This document shows positions 1 through 6,532 of a stretch of DNA of 9,014 bases, in pieces. A program made the translations under genes and the position numbers. Below the pieces are notes generated by a model. That model was not told the origin of the DNA, ran no database searches, and saw nothing but the letters and a program-made list of their open reading frames with translations. Source of the DNA: an uncultured Eubacteriales bacterium (GTDB taxonomy: Bacteria; Bacillota; Clostridia; Oscillospirales; Acutalibacteraceae); assembly GCA_900320415.1 (NCBI GenBank), contig ONSE01000231.1, positions 1 through 9,014 on the forward strand, read 5' to 3'. How positions within the stretch are numbered: the stretch's first letter is position 1; the number at the start of each line of letters is the position of its first letter.

Positions 1-2240
1 GCTCCAACGCCGTCCGCGAGGTTTTCGTCAAGCTCTACAACGAGGGCAAGATCTACCGCGGCAACCGCATGGTCAACTGGTGCCCCCGCTGCAACACCTC
101 CATCTCCGACGCGGAGGTCGAGTACGAGGAGCAGCAGGGTCATTTCTGGCACATCCTCTATCCCGTCAGGGAGACGGGCGAGATGCTCGAAATCGCCACC
201 ACCCGTCCCGAGACCATGCTGGGCGATACCGCCGTCGCCATCAACAAGGACGACGAGAGATACAGGCATCTGCACGGCTGCCACGTTATTCTTCCCCTCC
301 TTGACAAGGAGATCCCCATCGTCTGCGACGAGCACGCCGATATGGAAAAGGGAACGGGCGTCGTAAAGATCACCCCCGCCCACGACCCCAACGACTACGA
401 GGTCGGTCAGCGCTGCGGTCTGCCGCTGGTGCGCGTGTTCACCTATGACGGCCATATGACAGGCGCGGCGGACGTCGCCGCGTACGAGGAGCTGAAGGCA
501 AGGGGCAGGCTCGCGGAGAACGAGCCCGAGGTGCTCGACTGCGGCAAATACGCGGGCATGACCACCGCCGAGGCGAGAGAGGCGATCGTTGACGACCTCA
601 CCGCGCTGGGACTGCTCAAGGAGGTCAAGCCTCACACCCATGACGTCGGCACCTGCTACCGCTGCCACACCACCATCGAGCCGATGGTTTCCAAGCAGTG
701 GTTCGTCCGCATGGAGCCGCTGGCAAAGCCCGCCGTGAAGGCGGTGCGCGAGGGCGAAACCAAATTCATCCCCGAGCGCTTTGAAAAGGTTTACTTCAAC
801 TGGATGGAGAACATCAAGGACTGGTGCATCTCCCGTCAGCTCTGGTGGGGCCACAGGATCCCCGCCTACTACTGCGAGGACTGCGGCGGCGTCACCGTCG
901 CGAAGGACGCTCCCGGGAAATGCTGCCACTGCGGCGGCACGCGCCTGACGCAGGACGAGGACACGCTGGACACCTGGTTCTCCTCCGCTCTCTGGCCGTT
1001 CTCCACGCTCGGCTGGCCTGAAAAGACCGAGGATTTCAACTACTTCTATCCCACCGCCACGCTGGTGACGGGTTATGATATCATCTTCTTCTGGGTCGCG
1101 AGAATGATCTTCTCCGCCCTTGAGTACACGGGCGAGGTCCCCTTCGACACCGTCTTTATCCACGGCATCGTCCGCGACGAGCAGGGCAGAAAAATGAGCA
1201 AGTCCCTGGGCAACGGCGTCGATCCCCTCGAGGTCATCGAGAAGTACGGCGCGGACGCGCTTCGCTTCCTGCTGGTGACGGGCAACTCCCCGGGAAATGA
1301 CATCCGCTACTCCGAAAAGCGCATCGAGGCGTGCTCGGGCTTTGCCAACAAGCTCTGGAACGCGTCGCGCTATGTACATATGAACATCGACGGCTATGAC
1401 GTCAAAAACGAACTGCCCGGCACCCTCACCACCGAGGACAAGTGGATCCTCTCCACCCTCAACAGCGTGTCGAAGGAGGTAAACGAGAACCTCGGCAAGT
1501 TTGAGCTGGGCATCGCCGTGCAGAAGGTCTACGAATTCATCTGGGACTGCTACTGCGACTGGTACATCGAGCTGACCAAGACCCGCCTGCAGTCCGACGG
1601 TGAGGACGCGCAGAACGCCAGACAGGTGCTTCTCTATGTTCTCGACAGGATCCTCCGTCTGCTGCACCCCTTCATGCCCTACATCACCGAGGAGATCTGG
1701 CAGACCATTCCTCACGAGGGCGAGACCATCATGCTCACCTCCTATCCGATCTATCACGCGGAGCTGGACTTCCCCGAGGCGGCGCAGGAAATGAGCCGCG
1801 TCATGGCGGCGATCCGCGCCATCCGCAACCGCAGGAACGAAATGAACGTTCCCCCGTCACGCAAGGCGAAGGTCTATATCGCGACAAAGTTCCCCAAGAC
1901 CTTCACGGACGGTCAGGCGTTCATCATCAAGCTCGCCTCCGCGAGCGGGGTCGAGGTCGGCGAGAGCTTCTCCCTGGAGGGCGCCGTCACCATCGTCACC
2001 GCCGACGCGAAGATCTACATCCCGATGGACGAGCTGGTGGACAAGCAGGCGGAGCTGGCAAGGCTCGGCAAGGAGCTGGAGCAGATGACCGGGCGTCTCG
2101 CGCAGAGCGAGGGCAAGCTCAGAAATCAGGGCTTTGTCTCCAAGGCGCCCGCCGCGGTCGTCGATAAGGTAAGAGCGCAGGCGGAAAAGGAAAAGGAGCA
2201 GATCGCCATGATCAGGGCGGCGATCGAAGCGCTGCAATAA
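1..2240 (+). CDS. valS: Valyl-tRNA synthetase, 5'-truncated by the window edge
   Basis: Cytosolic class I synthetase that attaches valine to tRNA-Val. The frame is open from base 3, before the first ATG at 69, and the residues coded there match the family, so the gene begins upstream. About 745 residues are present; family members have about 880, so the N-terminal part with the HIGH motif is missing. Visible parts are the CP1 editing domain (TTRPETMLGDTAV near 202-240 and GTGVVKITPAHDPNDYEVG near 354-410, which clears mischarged threonine), a cysteine pair region (CEDCGG then CCHCGG, about 874-945) that probably binds zinc, the KMSKS catalytic loop at 1191-1205 followed by LGNGVDPLEVIEKYGADALR, the anticodon-binding helical domain (about 1430-1850), and the charged C-terminal coiled coil (about 2030-2237) that contacts the tRNA. 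The stop is TAA at 2238-2240. Identification is very secure from family knowledge; nothing looks broken. Confidence 0.98.
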   Translation, partial: SNAVREVFVKLYNEGKIYRGNRMVNWCPRCNTSISDAEVEYEEQQGHFWHILYPVRETGEMLEIATTRPETMLGDTAVAINKDDERYRHLHGCHVILPLLDKEIPIVCDEHADMEKGTGVVKITPAHDPNDYEVGQRCGLPLVRVFTYDGHMTGAADVAAYEELKARGRLAENEPEVLDCGKYAGMTTAEAREAIVDDLTALGLLKEVKPHTHDVGTCYRCHTTIEPMVSKQWFVRMEPLAKPAVKAVREGETKFIPERFEKVYFNWMENIKDWCISRQLWWGHRIPAYYCEDCGGVTVAKDAPGKCCHCGGTRLTQDEDTLDTWFSSALWPFSTLGWPEKTEDFNYFYPTATLVTGYDIIFFWVARMIFSALEYTGEVPFDTVFIHGIVRDEQGRKMSKSLGNGVDPLEVIEKYGADALRFLLVTGNSPGNDIRYSEKRIEACSGFANKLWNASRYVHMNIDGYDVKNELPGTLTTEDKWILSTLNSVSKEVNENLGKFELGIAVQKVYEFIWDCYCDWYIELTKTRLQSDGEDAQNARQVLLYVLDRILRLLHPFMPYITEEIWQTIPHEGETIMLTSYPIYHAELDFPEAAQEMSRVMAAIRAIRNRRNEMNVPPSRKAKVYIATKFPKTFTDGQAFIIKLASASGVEVGESFSLEGAVTIVTADAKIYIPMDELVDKQAELARLGKELEQMTGRLAQSEGKLRNQGFVSKAPAAVVDKVRAQAEKEKEQIAMIRAAIEALQ

Positions 2241-2245
2241 GAAAA

Positions 2246-2331
2246 CATTCCGCGCTCATTCTTCGCCTTCGCGTACGGTGAAGCATCGGGAACGCCGCCG
2301 CGCGCGGCTGCCCGAGGTTTCCCCCGGAATG
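2246..2331. repeat. Structured intergenic inverted-repeat element
   Basis: An 86-bp stretch bounded by CATTCCG (2246-2252) and its exact complement CGGAATG (2325-2331). Inside lie a second stem, CTTCGCC (2261-2267) with GGTGAAG (2277-2283, one G-U pair), and a third built on CGGG/CCCG (2287-2290 and 2311-2314) around the perfect palindrome GCCGCGCGCGGC (2297-2308). The whole could fold as a branched hairpin. It begins six bases after the valS stop codon. The minus strand reads as a spurious arginine- and alanine-rich peptide, a kind of false ORF often produced by dispersed intergenic repeats. That it is one copy of a dispersed family is inference; only one copy is in this window. Confidence 0.5.
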
Positions 2332-2351
2332 ACAAAACGGATATATTTTTA

Positions 2352-2463
2352 CAGGGAATCTCTGATAATTCAATGTCGTGCAGAAGTGCGGAAGAGTTTT
2401 GGCAGGATTATGCCGTGAAGATTCCGTGCTTATGCGCGGTAAGGAATTTTCAGAGGTTCCCTG
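2352..2463. mobile_element. MITE-like element with 20-bp terminal inverted repeats
   Basis: The left end, CAGGGAATCTCTGATAATTC (2352-2371), matches the complement of the right end (2444-2463) at 18 of 20 positions. The 72-bp interior has no ORF, so this is a non-autonomous element of 112 bp in total. Ends of this size and an empty interior are typical of miniature inverted-repeat transposable elements moved by a transposase elsewhere in the genome. The CTCTGA core recalls the ends of some IS5-group elements, but that is memory, not a search result. No clear target-site duplication is visible in the flanks (TTTTA on the left, CAGTC on the right). Confidence 0.65.
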
Positions 2464-2470
2464 CAGTCTG

Positions 2471-2508
2471 AAAGGACGGGCTAAGCCCGTCCTTTCTTTC
2501 TTTCTTTG
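2471..2508 (+). terminator. Rho-independent terminator, best oriented for valS
   Basis: A perfect 11-bp stem (AAAGGACGGGC at 2471-2481, GCCCGTCCTTT at 2485-2495) closes on the triloop TAA and is followed on the plus strand by a pyrimidine tract of CTTT repeats to about 2508. This fits the end of the valS transcript, although it lies 230 bp past the stop codon with the two repeat elements between. On the minus strand the T-tract is short (CTTTC), so it would end the convergent phosphoesterase transcript less well. The TAG stop of that gene (2483-2481) lies inside the hairpin. Confidence 0.85.
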
Positions 2509-3110
2509 TTCACTTGTTTTTCGTCAAACTCGAAAATACAGTACTCCGAGGCGTTGATGATCATGGTGCCGTCGTGCTCGCTTTTCTGGGGAATGCGCGC
2601 GCCGTAGCAGCGGTGGATGTGGCCGTGCAGGAACAGCTTTGGCCTGTAGCGCTCCAGCAGGGTGTTGAAGCAGTCAAAGCCGCGGTGGGTGAGGGTGTCA
2701 AAATCGTTGAGGTGCCGCGCGGGCGAGTGCGTGACGAGCACGTCAAAGCCGCGGTGGCGGTGGATCTTGAACCAGAGGCGGCGGATGCGGCTGCGCATCT
2801 CGCGCTCGGTGAACATATATTTTCCTTCCTTGTAGCGGTAGGAGCCGCCCAGACCGACAAACCGCAGACCCTTGTATTCATAGAAATCGTCGTCGATGCA
2901 GATACAGCCCTCGGGCTCGCGCTTGAAGTGATCGTCGTGGTTGCCGTGTATGTAGATGAGGGGGACGTTCATCATCGTCACGAGAAACTCCAGATAGTTT
3001 TCCTGGAGGTCGCCGCAGGCAATGATCAGCTCGACTCCCTCCACCTTGTCGGGTGAGAAAAAGTCGTAGAGAGACTTTGACTCAATATCGGAAACTGCCA
3101 AAATTTTCAT
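2481..3110 (-). CDS. Calcineurin-like metallophosphoesterase, cytosolic
   Basis: A 209-residue protein of the compact YfcE/MJ0936-like metallophosphoesterase type, which cleaves phosphodiester or phosphomonoester bonds using two metal ions. Motifs in order are SDIE (residues 7-10), CGD (32-34, Asp34), GNHDD (56-60), THSP (127-130, His128) and LHGHIH (161-166). The first motif is normally D-x-H; here the third position is Glu10, a ligand change that I recall in clostridial relatives beginning MKILAVSDEES, so it may be a subfamily trait rather than damage. No signal peptide or membrane segment is seen. The ATG overlaps the TGA of the upstream gene in ATGA (3107-3110), and only a weak AGGA precedes it, so translation is probably coupled. 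The last residues (NKERKKGRA) are coded by the opposite strand of the valS terminator. The fold is certain; the substrate is unknown, though the partner suggests a nucleotide or related ligand. Confidence 0.9.
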   Translation of the reverse strand: MKILAVSDIESKSLYDFFSPDKVEGVELIIACGDLQENYLEFLVTMMNVPLIYIHGNHDDHFKREPEGCICIDDDFYEYKGLRFVGLGGSYRYKEGKYMFTEREMRSRIRRLWFKIHRHRGFDVLVTHSPARHLNDFDTLTHRGFDCFNTLLERYRPKLFLHGHIHRCYGARIPQKSEHDGTMIINASEYCIFEFDEKQVNKERKKGRA

Positions 3111-5110
3111 GGTTCCTGCGCTTCGGCTTCCGCTGCCCCGGGAGCGCCTGCCTCACTTTCCTCGTTACTCTGCGCTTCGTCCTCGTCGTCGGCAGAGGCG
3201 GTGTCCTTTGCCGCCTCTATGCCCGCGGAATCTACGGTCGCCTTGCCCATCGGGGTCAGCGTATCGTACTGCGGAATGGTGCCGATGACGTTCTCCACAA
3301 GATAGTCCATCTCGATCAGCTGATCGGGGGACAGCTTCTCGCCCGAGCCGATCTTCTCGCCGCTCTGGGTGATGATCGGGGTGAGGAAGGGGGTGCAGAC
3401 CTTGTGGACGATACCGTCGCGCAAAAACTCTCCGAACCGCTTGGACGGCATGGACAGCCACGGCGAAAAGGCGACGTCCACCACGCCCGCCGACATTCCC
3501 CAATACAGGTTCAGCGCCTTGTTGCTGCTGTCATACTCCGCCTTCATGGACTTGTCGAACACGCTGCGCAGGATCTCCTCGTAGTAGACGCCCCACTTCC
3601 AGACGGGGTTGGCGATCAGCTCCTGGTGCTCGCCGTTGATATAGGAGAGTCCGTAGGAGTCGCGGTCGTCCTCACGGAAGCGCGCGGTGTCCTGCGAGGA
3701 AATGAAGTGGATCCCCTGATCGGCGAGCTTTTGGGCGGCAGCCTTCGCGCCGACCACCGACGACCATTCCAGATAGACCTTGGCTCTGGGGTTGGTCATC
3801 TGCGCGCCGAGGGCAAAGGCGTTGATGCCCGCGATCTGACCGTAGATGGGATAGTCGCAGACGTAGCCGATCTTGCCGCTGTCGGTCAGGGAGCCGGCGA
3901 TCGCGCCGAGGATAAACTTCGCCTCGTACATACGGGTGTAGTAGCAGGAAATATAGCGGTGGGAGCGGTTGAGCGAGCAGTTCATGATCAGGATGTCGGG
4001 ATGCTCGACCGCCGCGCGCAGACTCGCCTGCGTCAGACGGGGCGAGGTGGTGAAAATCAGCTTCGCGCCGTTCTCGATCGCCTCCTCGATCACCTTGAGG
4101 GGATCGTCCTCCATCGCGTCGTAGTAGGGAACCGTGTTGATCTTGCCCTCAAAGACGCGCTCCACATAGCGTCTGCCCTTTTCGTGGTCGTTGACCCAGC
4201 CCGACTTCTCGGGGGTGCCGTCGTGGACAAAGGCGACGCGGTAGGTCTGCGCCAGTCCCGAGAACATCTTTGAAACGATGCCCTGCCGCTTCTCCTCGGG
4301 CGGATCGGTCTTGACCTCGATCGGCTCCTCCTCGGAGTGCAGCTCGACCTCCTCCCACATCCTGGCGAGCTTCTTTCGGATGTCGGCGGTTTCCGTCACC
4401 TTCAGCTCGGGATAGCCGTATACCTGGATATAGCTGAGCATCGCGTCGCCGCAGGTGGACGTCAGCTTCGCGCCGCCGCTCTGCTCATAGGCGCGCTCAA
4501 AATGGTGGTAGGTTCCCGCGAACGCGTTGCGCTCGTCGTCCGTCCACTCCTCGCCCGGGGTCTTGCCCAGCGACTTCTGCAAAAGCGCGTAGCCGCCCTT
4601 CTTGCTGAACTCGATAAAGTTCACCTTGCTGCACTTGTTGAACTCCACAAACTCGTTATAGAGCTCCACCTCCTCGCCCGTTCCCTCGGGCATGATGCGG
4701 ATGACATGACCCGGTATCGTGAGGGCGTCGAAGAACTTGAGCACGCTGACGCGCTTGTTGCCCTCCTCAACGTAGTAGCGGTTCATGTACTCATACGCCT
4801 TGATCGGCTCGCGGATGCCCTCGGTCAGATGCGCCTGGCACAGGCGGTTCCACTTGTCGGCGAATTCCGTGCCCTCCTCGAGAAGGGGCATAAAGTTGGC
4901 GGCAAAGGCATTGACCCTGCCGCGGGTCTTGGTGCCGACAATCAGCTTGGCGGGGATCTGCACCACGCCGAGATCTACCCCCATGGTGACGGCGGTGGAG
5001 GAAACGAAGTCGTCCAGCACGGGCAGGCAGGGCGATTTGCCCTTGAGCACACACGCGCGGGATTCCTTCTGTCCCAGCTTGAGAGCGTCCTTATAATAGT
5101 ATTCATTCAT
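3107..5110 (-). CDS. Intracellular BMP/PnrA-like ligand-binding protein with ParB-like N-terminal part
   Basis: A 667-residue protein in two parts. Residues 1 to about 285 have no signal peptide or lipobox and contain a ParB/Srx-like stretch around 99-126, with EGNKRVSVLKF (116-126) in the place of the GERR-type loop of that fold. Residues about 288-620 resemble the BMP/PnrA family of substrate-binding proteins, which in exported lipoproteins bind nucleosides. Landmarks are RVAFVHDG (291-298), the EAKFILGAIAGSLTDSGKIG region (396-415), IAGINAFALGAQ (426-437) and ISSQDTARF (470-478). The tail (634-667) is acidic and low in complexity. The frame is open up to 5242, but I chose ATG 5110 because AAAAGGGG (5127-5120) lies nine bases upstream and the added 44 residues look like translated spacer. 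It follows ldh by 159 bp and overlaps the phosphoesterase by four bases. No transporter permease or ATPase is nearby, so import is unlikely and a cytosolic sensor is more plausible. The BMP assignment is firm, the ParB-like part less so. Confidence 0.8.
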   Translation of the reverse strand: MNEYYYKDALKLGQKESRACVLKGKSPCLPVLDDFVSSTAVTMGVDLGVVQIPAKLIVGTKTRGRVNAFAANFMPLLEEGTEFADKWNRLCQAHLTEGIREPIKAYEYMNRYYVEEGNKRVSVLKFFDALTIPGHVIRIMPEGTGEEVELYNEFVEFNKCSKVNFIEFSKKGGYALLQKSLGKTPGEEWTDDERNAFAGTYHHFERAYEQSGGAKLTSTCGDAMLSYIQVYGYPELKVTETADIRKKLARMWEEVELHSEEEPIEVKTDPPEEKRQGIVSKMFSGLAQTYRVAFVHDGTPEKSGWVNDHEKGRRYVERVFEGKINTVPYYDAMEDDPLKVIEEAIENGAKLIFTTSPRLTQASLRAAVEHPDILIMNCSLNRSHRYISCYYTRMYEAKFILGAIAGSLTDSGKIGYVCDYPIYGQIAGINAFALGAQMTNPRAKVYLEWSSVVGAKAAAQKLADQGIHFISSQDTARFREDDRDSYGLSYINGEHQELIANPVWKWGVYYEEILRSVFDKSMKAEYDSSNKALNLYWGMSAGVVDVAFSPWLSMPSKRFGEFLRDGIVHKVCTPFLTPIITQSGEKIGSGEKLSPDQLIEMDYLVENVIGTIPQYDTLTPMGKATVDSAGIEAAKDTASADDEDEAQSNEESEAGAPGAAEAEAQEP

Positions 5111-5269
5111 ATCAAAATACCCCTTTTCTGAGTTTGAAGTTTGGAGTTGACAGCGGCGGGCGGAGAGAGGAGAGCGGTCAGCGGGGAGTGGCCTGCGGTC
5201 GGTGAATAAAGAGGAAGTGTTTTTCTCTCTGTCCGCTTTCACTTTTCCCTGTCCACTGATCCCTTTCCC
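5111..5269. other. Low-complexity spacer between ldh and the BMP-like gene
   Basis: A 159-bp gap rich in short purine/pyrimidine words (GGAGAGAGGAGAG on plus, its complement on minus) with no hairpin terminator after ldh and no convincing -35/-10 pair before the BMP-like gene. Read-through from ldh is therefore possible. The words TCAGTGGACAG (minus strand, 5259-5249) and AGCGGTCAG (plus strand, 5173-5181) both recur in the nfnB terminator region at 8789-8799 and 8778-8786. Confidence 0.5.
5120..5127 (-). promoter_or_regulatory. Ribosome binding site that fixes the BMP-like protein start
   Basis: The minus strand reads AAAAGGGG followed by nine bases and then ATG at 5110. No comparable site lies before the farther-upstream in-frame ATG at 5242, so the shorter 667-residue product is preferred. 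Confidence 0.7.
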
Positions 5270-6223
5270 TTACAGCTCGATGGAGCGGAAATTCTCGTCG
5301 AGGATCTGGTAGGAATTGCGGAACTGCTCGATCTCGCCCTCGGTGAGCTTTAATTCCAGCACGCGGTTGGCGCCGTTGCTGTTGATGATGCAGGGATTGC
5401 CGATGAAGGCGTCGCTGCGCAGGCCGTACTCGCCGCGCAGACGCACCGAGCAGGTGAATACGCTGTTTTCGTTGTTGAAGATCGCGCGCACGATGCGGCA
5501 GATCGCCATGCCGATGCCGTAGTAGGTGCTGCCCTTCGCCTTGATGATCTCATAGGCGGCGGTGCGGACGTCCGCGCTGATTTTCTCGAGATCCTCCATG
5601 CGGTAGCGGTTGGGATACGCCTCGAGCATATCCTCCACCGACTTGACGGCGATGATCGCCTGGCTCCAGGGTACAAACTCGCTGTCGCCGTGCTCGCCGA
5701 TGACATAGGCGTGGATGTGGCGCGGGTCGATCTCAAAATAGGTGCCCAGCAGGTAGCGCAGACGGGCGGTATCGAGGGTGGTGCCCGTGCCGATGACCTT
5801 CGCCGCATTGAAGCCGCTCAGCTCGTAGGTCACGCGCGTCATAATATCGACGGGGTTGGTGGCGACGAGGAAAATGCCGTCAAAGCCCTCGCTCACCACG
5901 CGCGGCACGATCGCCTCAAAGACCTTGGTGTTGCGCTGGAGCAGGTGCAGGCGCGTCTCGTCGGGCTTCTGCGCCACGCCCGCGCAGATGACGACGATCT
6001 GCGCGTCCGAGCAGTCGGAGTAGTCGCCGAAATAGATCTTCATGCTGGAATTCGAGAACGCCAGACCGTGGTTGAGATCCATCGCCTCGCCTCTTGCCCT
6101 CACCTCGTTGAGGTCGATCAGCACCAGCTCGTCGCAGATGCTCTGATTGAGCGCGGCGTAAGCAAAGCTCATGCCCACCATTCCCGTGCCGACCAGAACG
6201 ACCTTCCTGTTTTTGTTAGCCAT
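5270..6223 (-). CDS. ldh: L-lactate dehydrogenase
   Basis: A 317-residue NAD-dependent enzyme that reduces pyruvate to L-lactate, regenerating NAD+ in fermentation; cytosolic, usually a tetramer. Family length is normal. Visible are the Rossmann loop GTGMVG (12-17), the NADH-selecting Asp at 37 (VLIDLNE), the substrate loop AQKPDETR (84-91) with Gln86 favouring lactate over malate and Arg91 as the mobile catalytic arginine, ATNPVD (121-126), GTGTTLDTARLRY (145-157) with the Asp151/Arg154 pair, and EHGDSE (177-182) with catalytic His178. The loop reads QKPDETRLH where most family members have QKPGETRLD, a small departure. The start is set by AGGAGGT (6237-6231), seven bases before ATG 6223; an earlier ATG right after that site is out of frame. 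It is divergent from nfnAB and may be co-transcribed with the two genes downstream. Confidence 0.96.
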   Translation of the reverse strand: MANKNRKVVLVGTGMVGMSFAYAALNQSICDELVLIDLNEVRARGEAMDLNHGLAFSNSSMKIYFGDYSDCSDAQIVVICAGVAQKPDETRLHLLQRNTKVFEAIVPRVVSEGFDGIFLVATNPVDIMTRVTYELSGFNAAKVIGTGTTLDTARLRYLLGTYFEIDPRHIHAYVIGEHGDSEFVPWSQAIIAVKSVEDMLEAYPNRYRMEDLEKISADVRTAAYEIIKAKGSTYYGIGMAICRIVRAIFNNENSVFTCSVRLRGEYGLRSDAFIGNPCIINSNGANRVLELKLTEGEIEQFRNSYQILDENFRSIEL

Positions 6224-6263
6224 AATGCATACCTCCTGTGATCTTGTTTTATTATTTACCCTA

Positions 6264-6292
6264 ATTCTAACAAATATTTCCCGTGAAGTAAA
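6264..6292 (-). promoter_or_regulatory. Probable ldh promoter
   Basis: On the minus strand TTTACT (6292-6287) is separated by 17 bases from TAGAAT (6269-6264), giving a sigma-A-type -35/-10 pair with a start site near 6257 and a leader of about 34 bases. TTGTTA (6274-6269) overlaps the -10 and equals one half of the Rex consensus, but the second half is not there. A CCGTGA word (6281-6286) lies in the spacer. Confidence 0.6.
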
Positions 6293-6344
6293 GATATTTT
6301 GGCGAAAAATTATTATGAAGGAACGGTTTTCCTCTGCCCGTATT

Positions 6345-6389
6345 TCACGGATTTTTCTGCCATAATTGTGACAAATTATCCGTGATAAT
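6345..6389. promoter_or_regulatory. Nested inverted repeats in the ldh-nfnAB control region, candidate operator
   Basis: TCACGGAT (6345-6352) is the exact complement of ATCCGTGA (6378-6385). Overlapping these are ATAATT-N6-AATTAT (6362-6379) and ATTATC-CGT-GATAAT (6375-6389). The palindromes lie between the two divergent promoters, about 55-95 bases upstream of the nfnA -35 and about 55-95 bases upstream of the ldh -35. There is no T-tract or ORF, so a protein-binding site is more likely than a terminator. The regulator is unknown. Confidence 0.45.
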
Positions 6390-6442
6390 CGGTCGGTTTT
6401 TGTCGAAATGTTGATAAGTTATGAAAGAGTGACCTCGGATTC

Positions 6443-6471
6443 TTGCAAAACATTTCGGGGTATGATACAAT
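6443..6471 (+). promoter_or_regulatory. nfnAB promoter
   Basis: TTGCAA (6443-6448), a 17-base spacer and TACAAT (6466-6471), with TG one base before the -10 (extended -10, TGATACAAT). The expected start site is near 6478, giving a leader of about 55 bases. This is the best sigma-A-type promoter in the window and lies at the right distance from the nfnA start. Confidence 0.8.
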
Positions 6472-6532
6472 AACTTTGTATGTATCAGAAAGCATCAAGC
6501 GGCGCAGCCGCCCACGAAAGGAAGAGAAAACC

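Noticed and set aside
2126..2335. A 69-codon minus-strand open frame at the valS end
   Set aside because: It is made by the structured repeat at 2246-2331 and antisense valS, with no start signal.
3053..4273. A 406-codon plus-strand open frame opposite the BMP-like gene
   Set aside because: The translation is a repetitive Val/Ala/Leu/Arg/Asp mix typical of antisense reading of a GC-rich gene; the minus-strand gene has family motifs.
5146..5175. TTGACA on the plus strand in the ldh/BMP gap as a promoter
   Set aside because: No -10-like hexamer follows at 16-19 bases in the GC-rich sequence, and it would fire against the minus-strand genes.
5111..5242. An N-terminal extension of the BMP-like protein to ATG 5242
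   Set aside because: The extra 44 residues are arginine- and serine-rich translated spacer with no ribosome binding site, while ATG 5110 has a well-placed one. The extension has no signal peptide either.
6443..6532. An N-terminal extension of nfnA to TTG 6443
   Set aside because: This stretch holds the -35/-10 pair and the leader; the family begins at the residues coded from ATG 6533.
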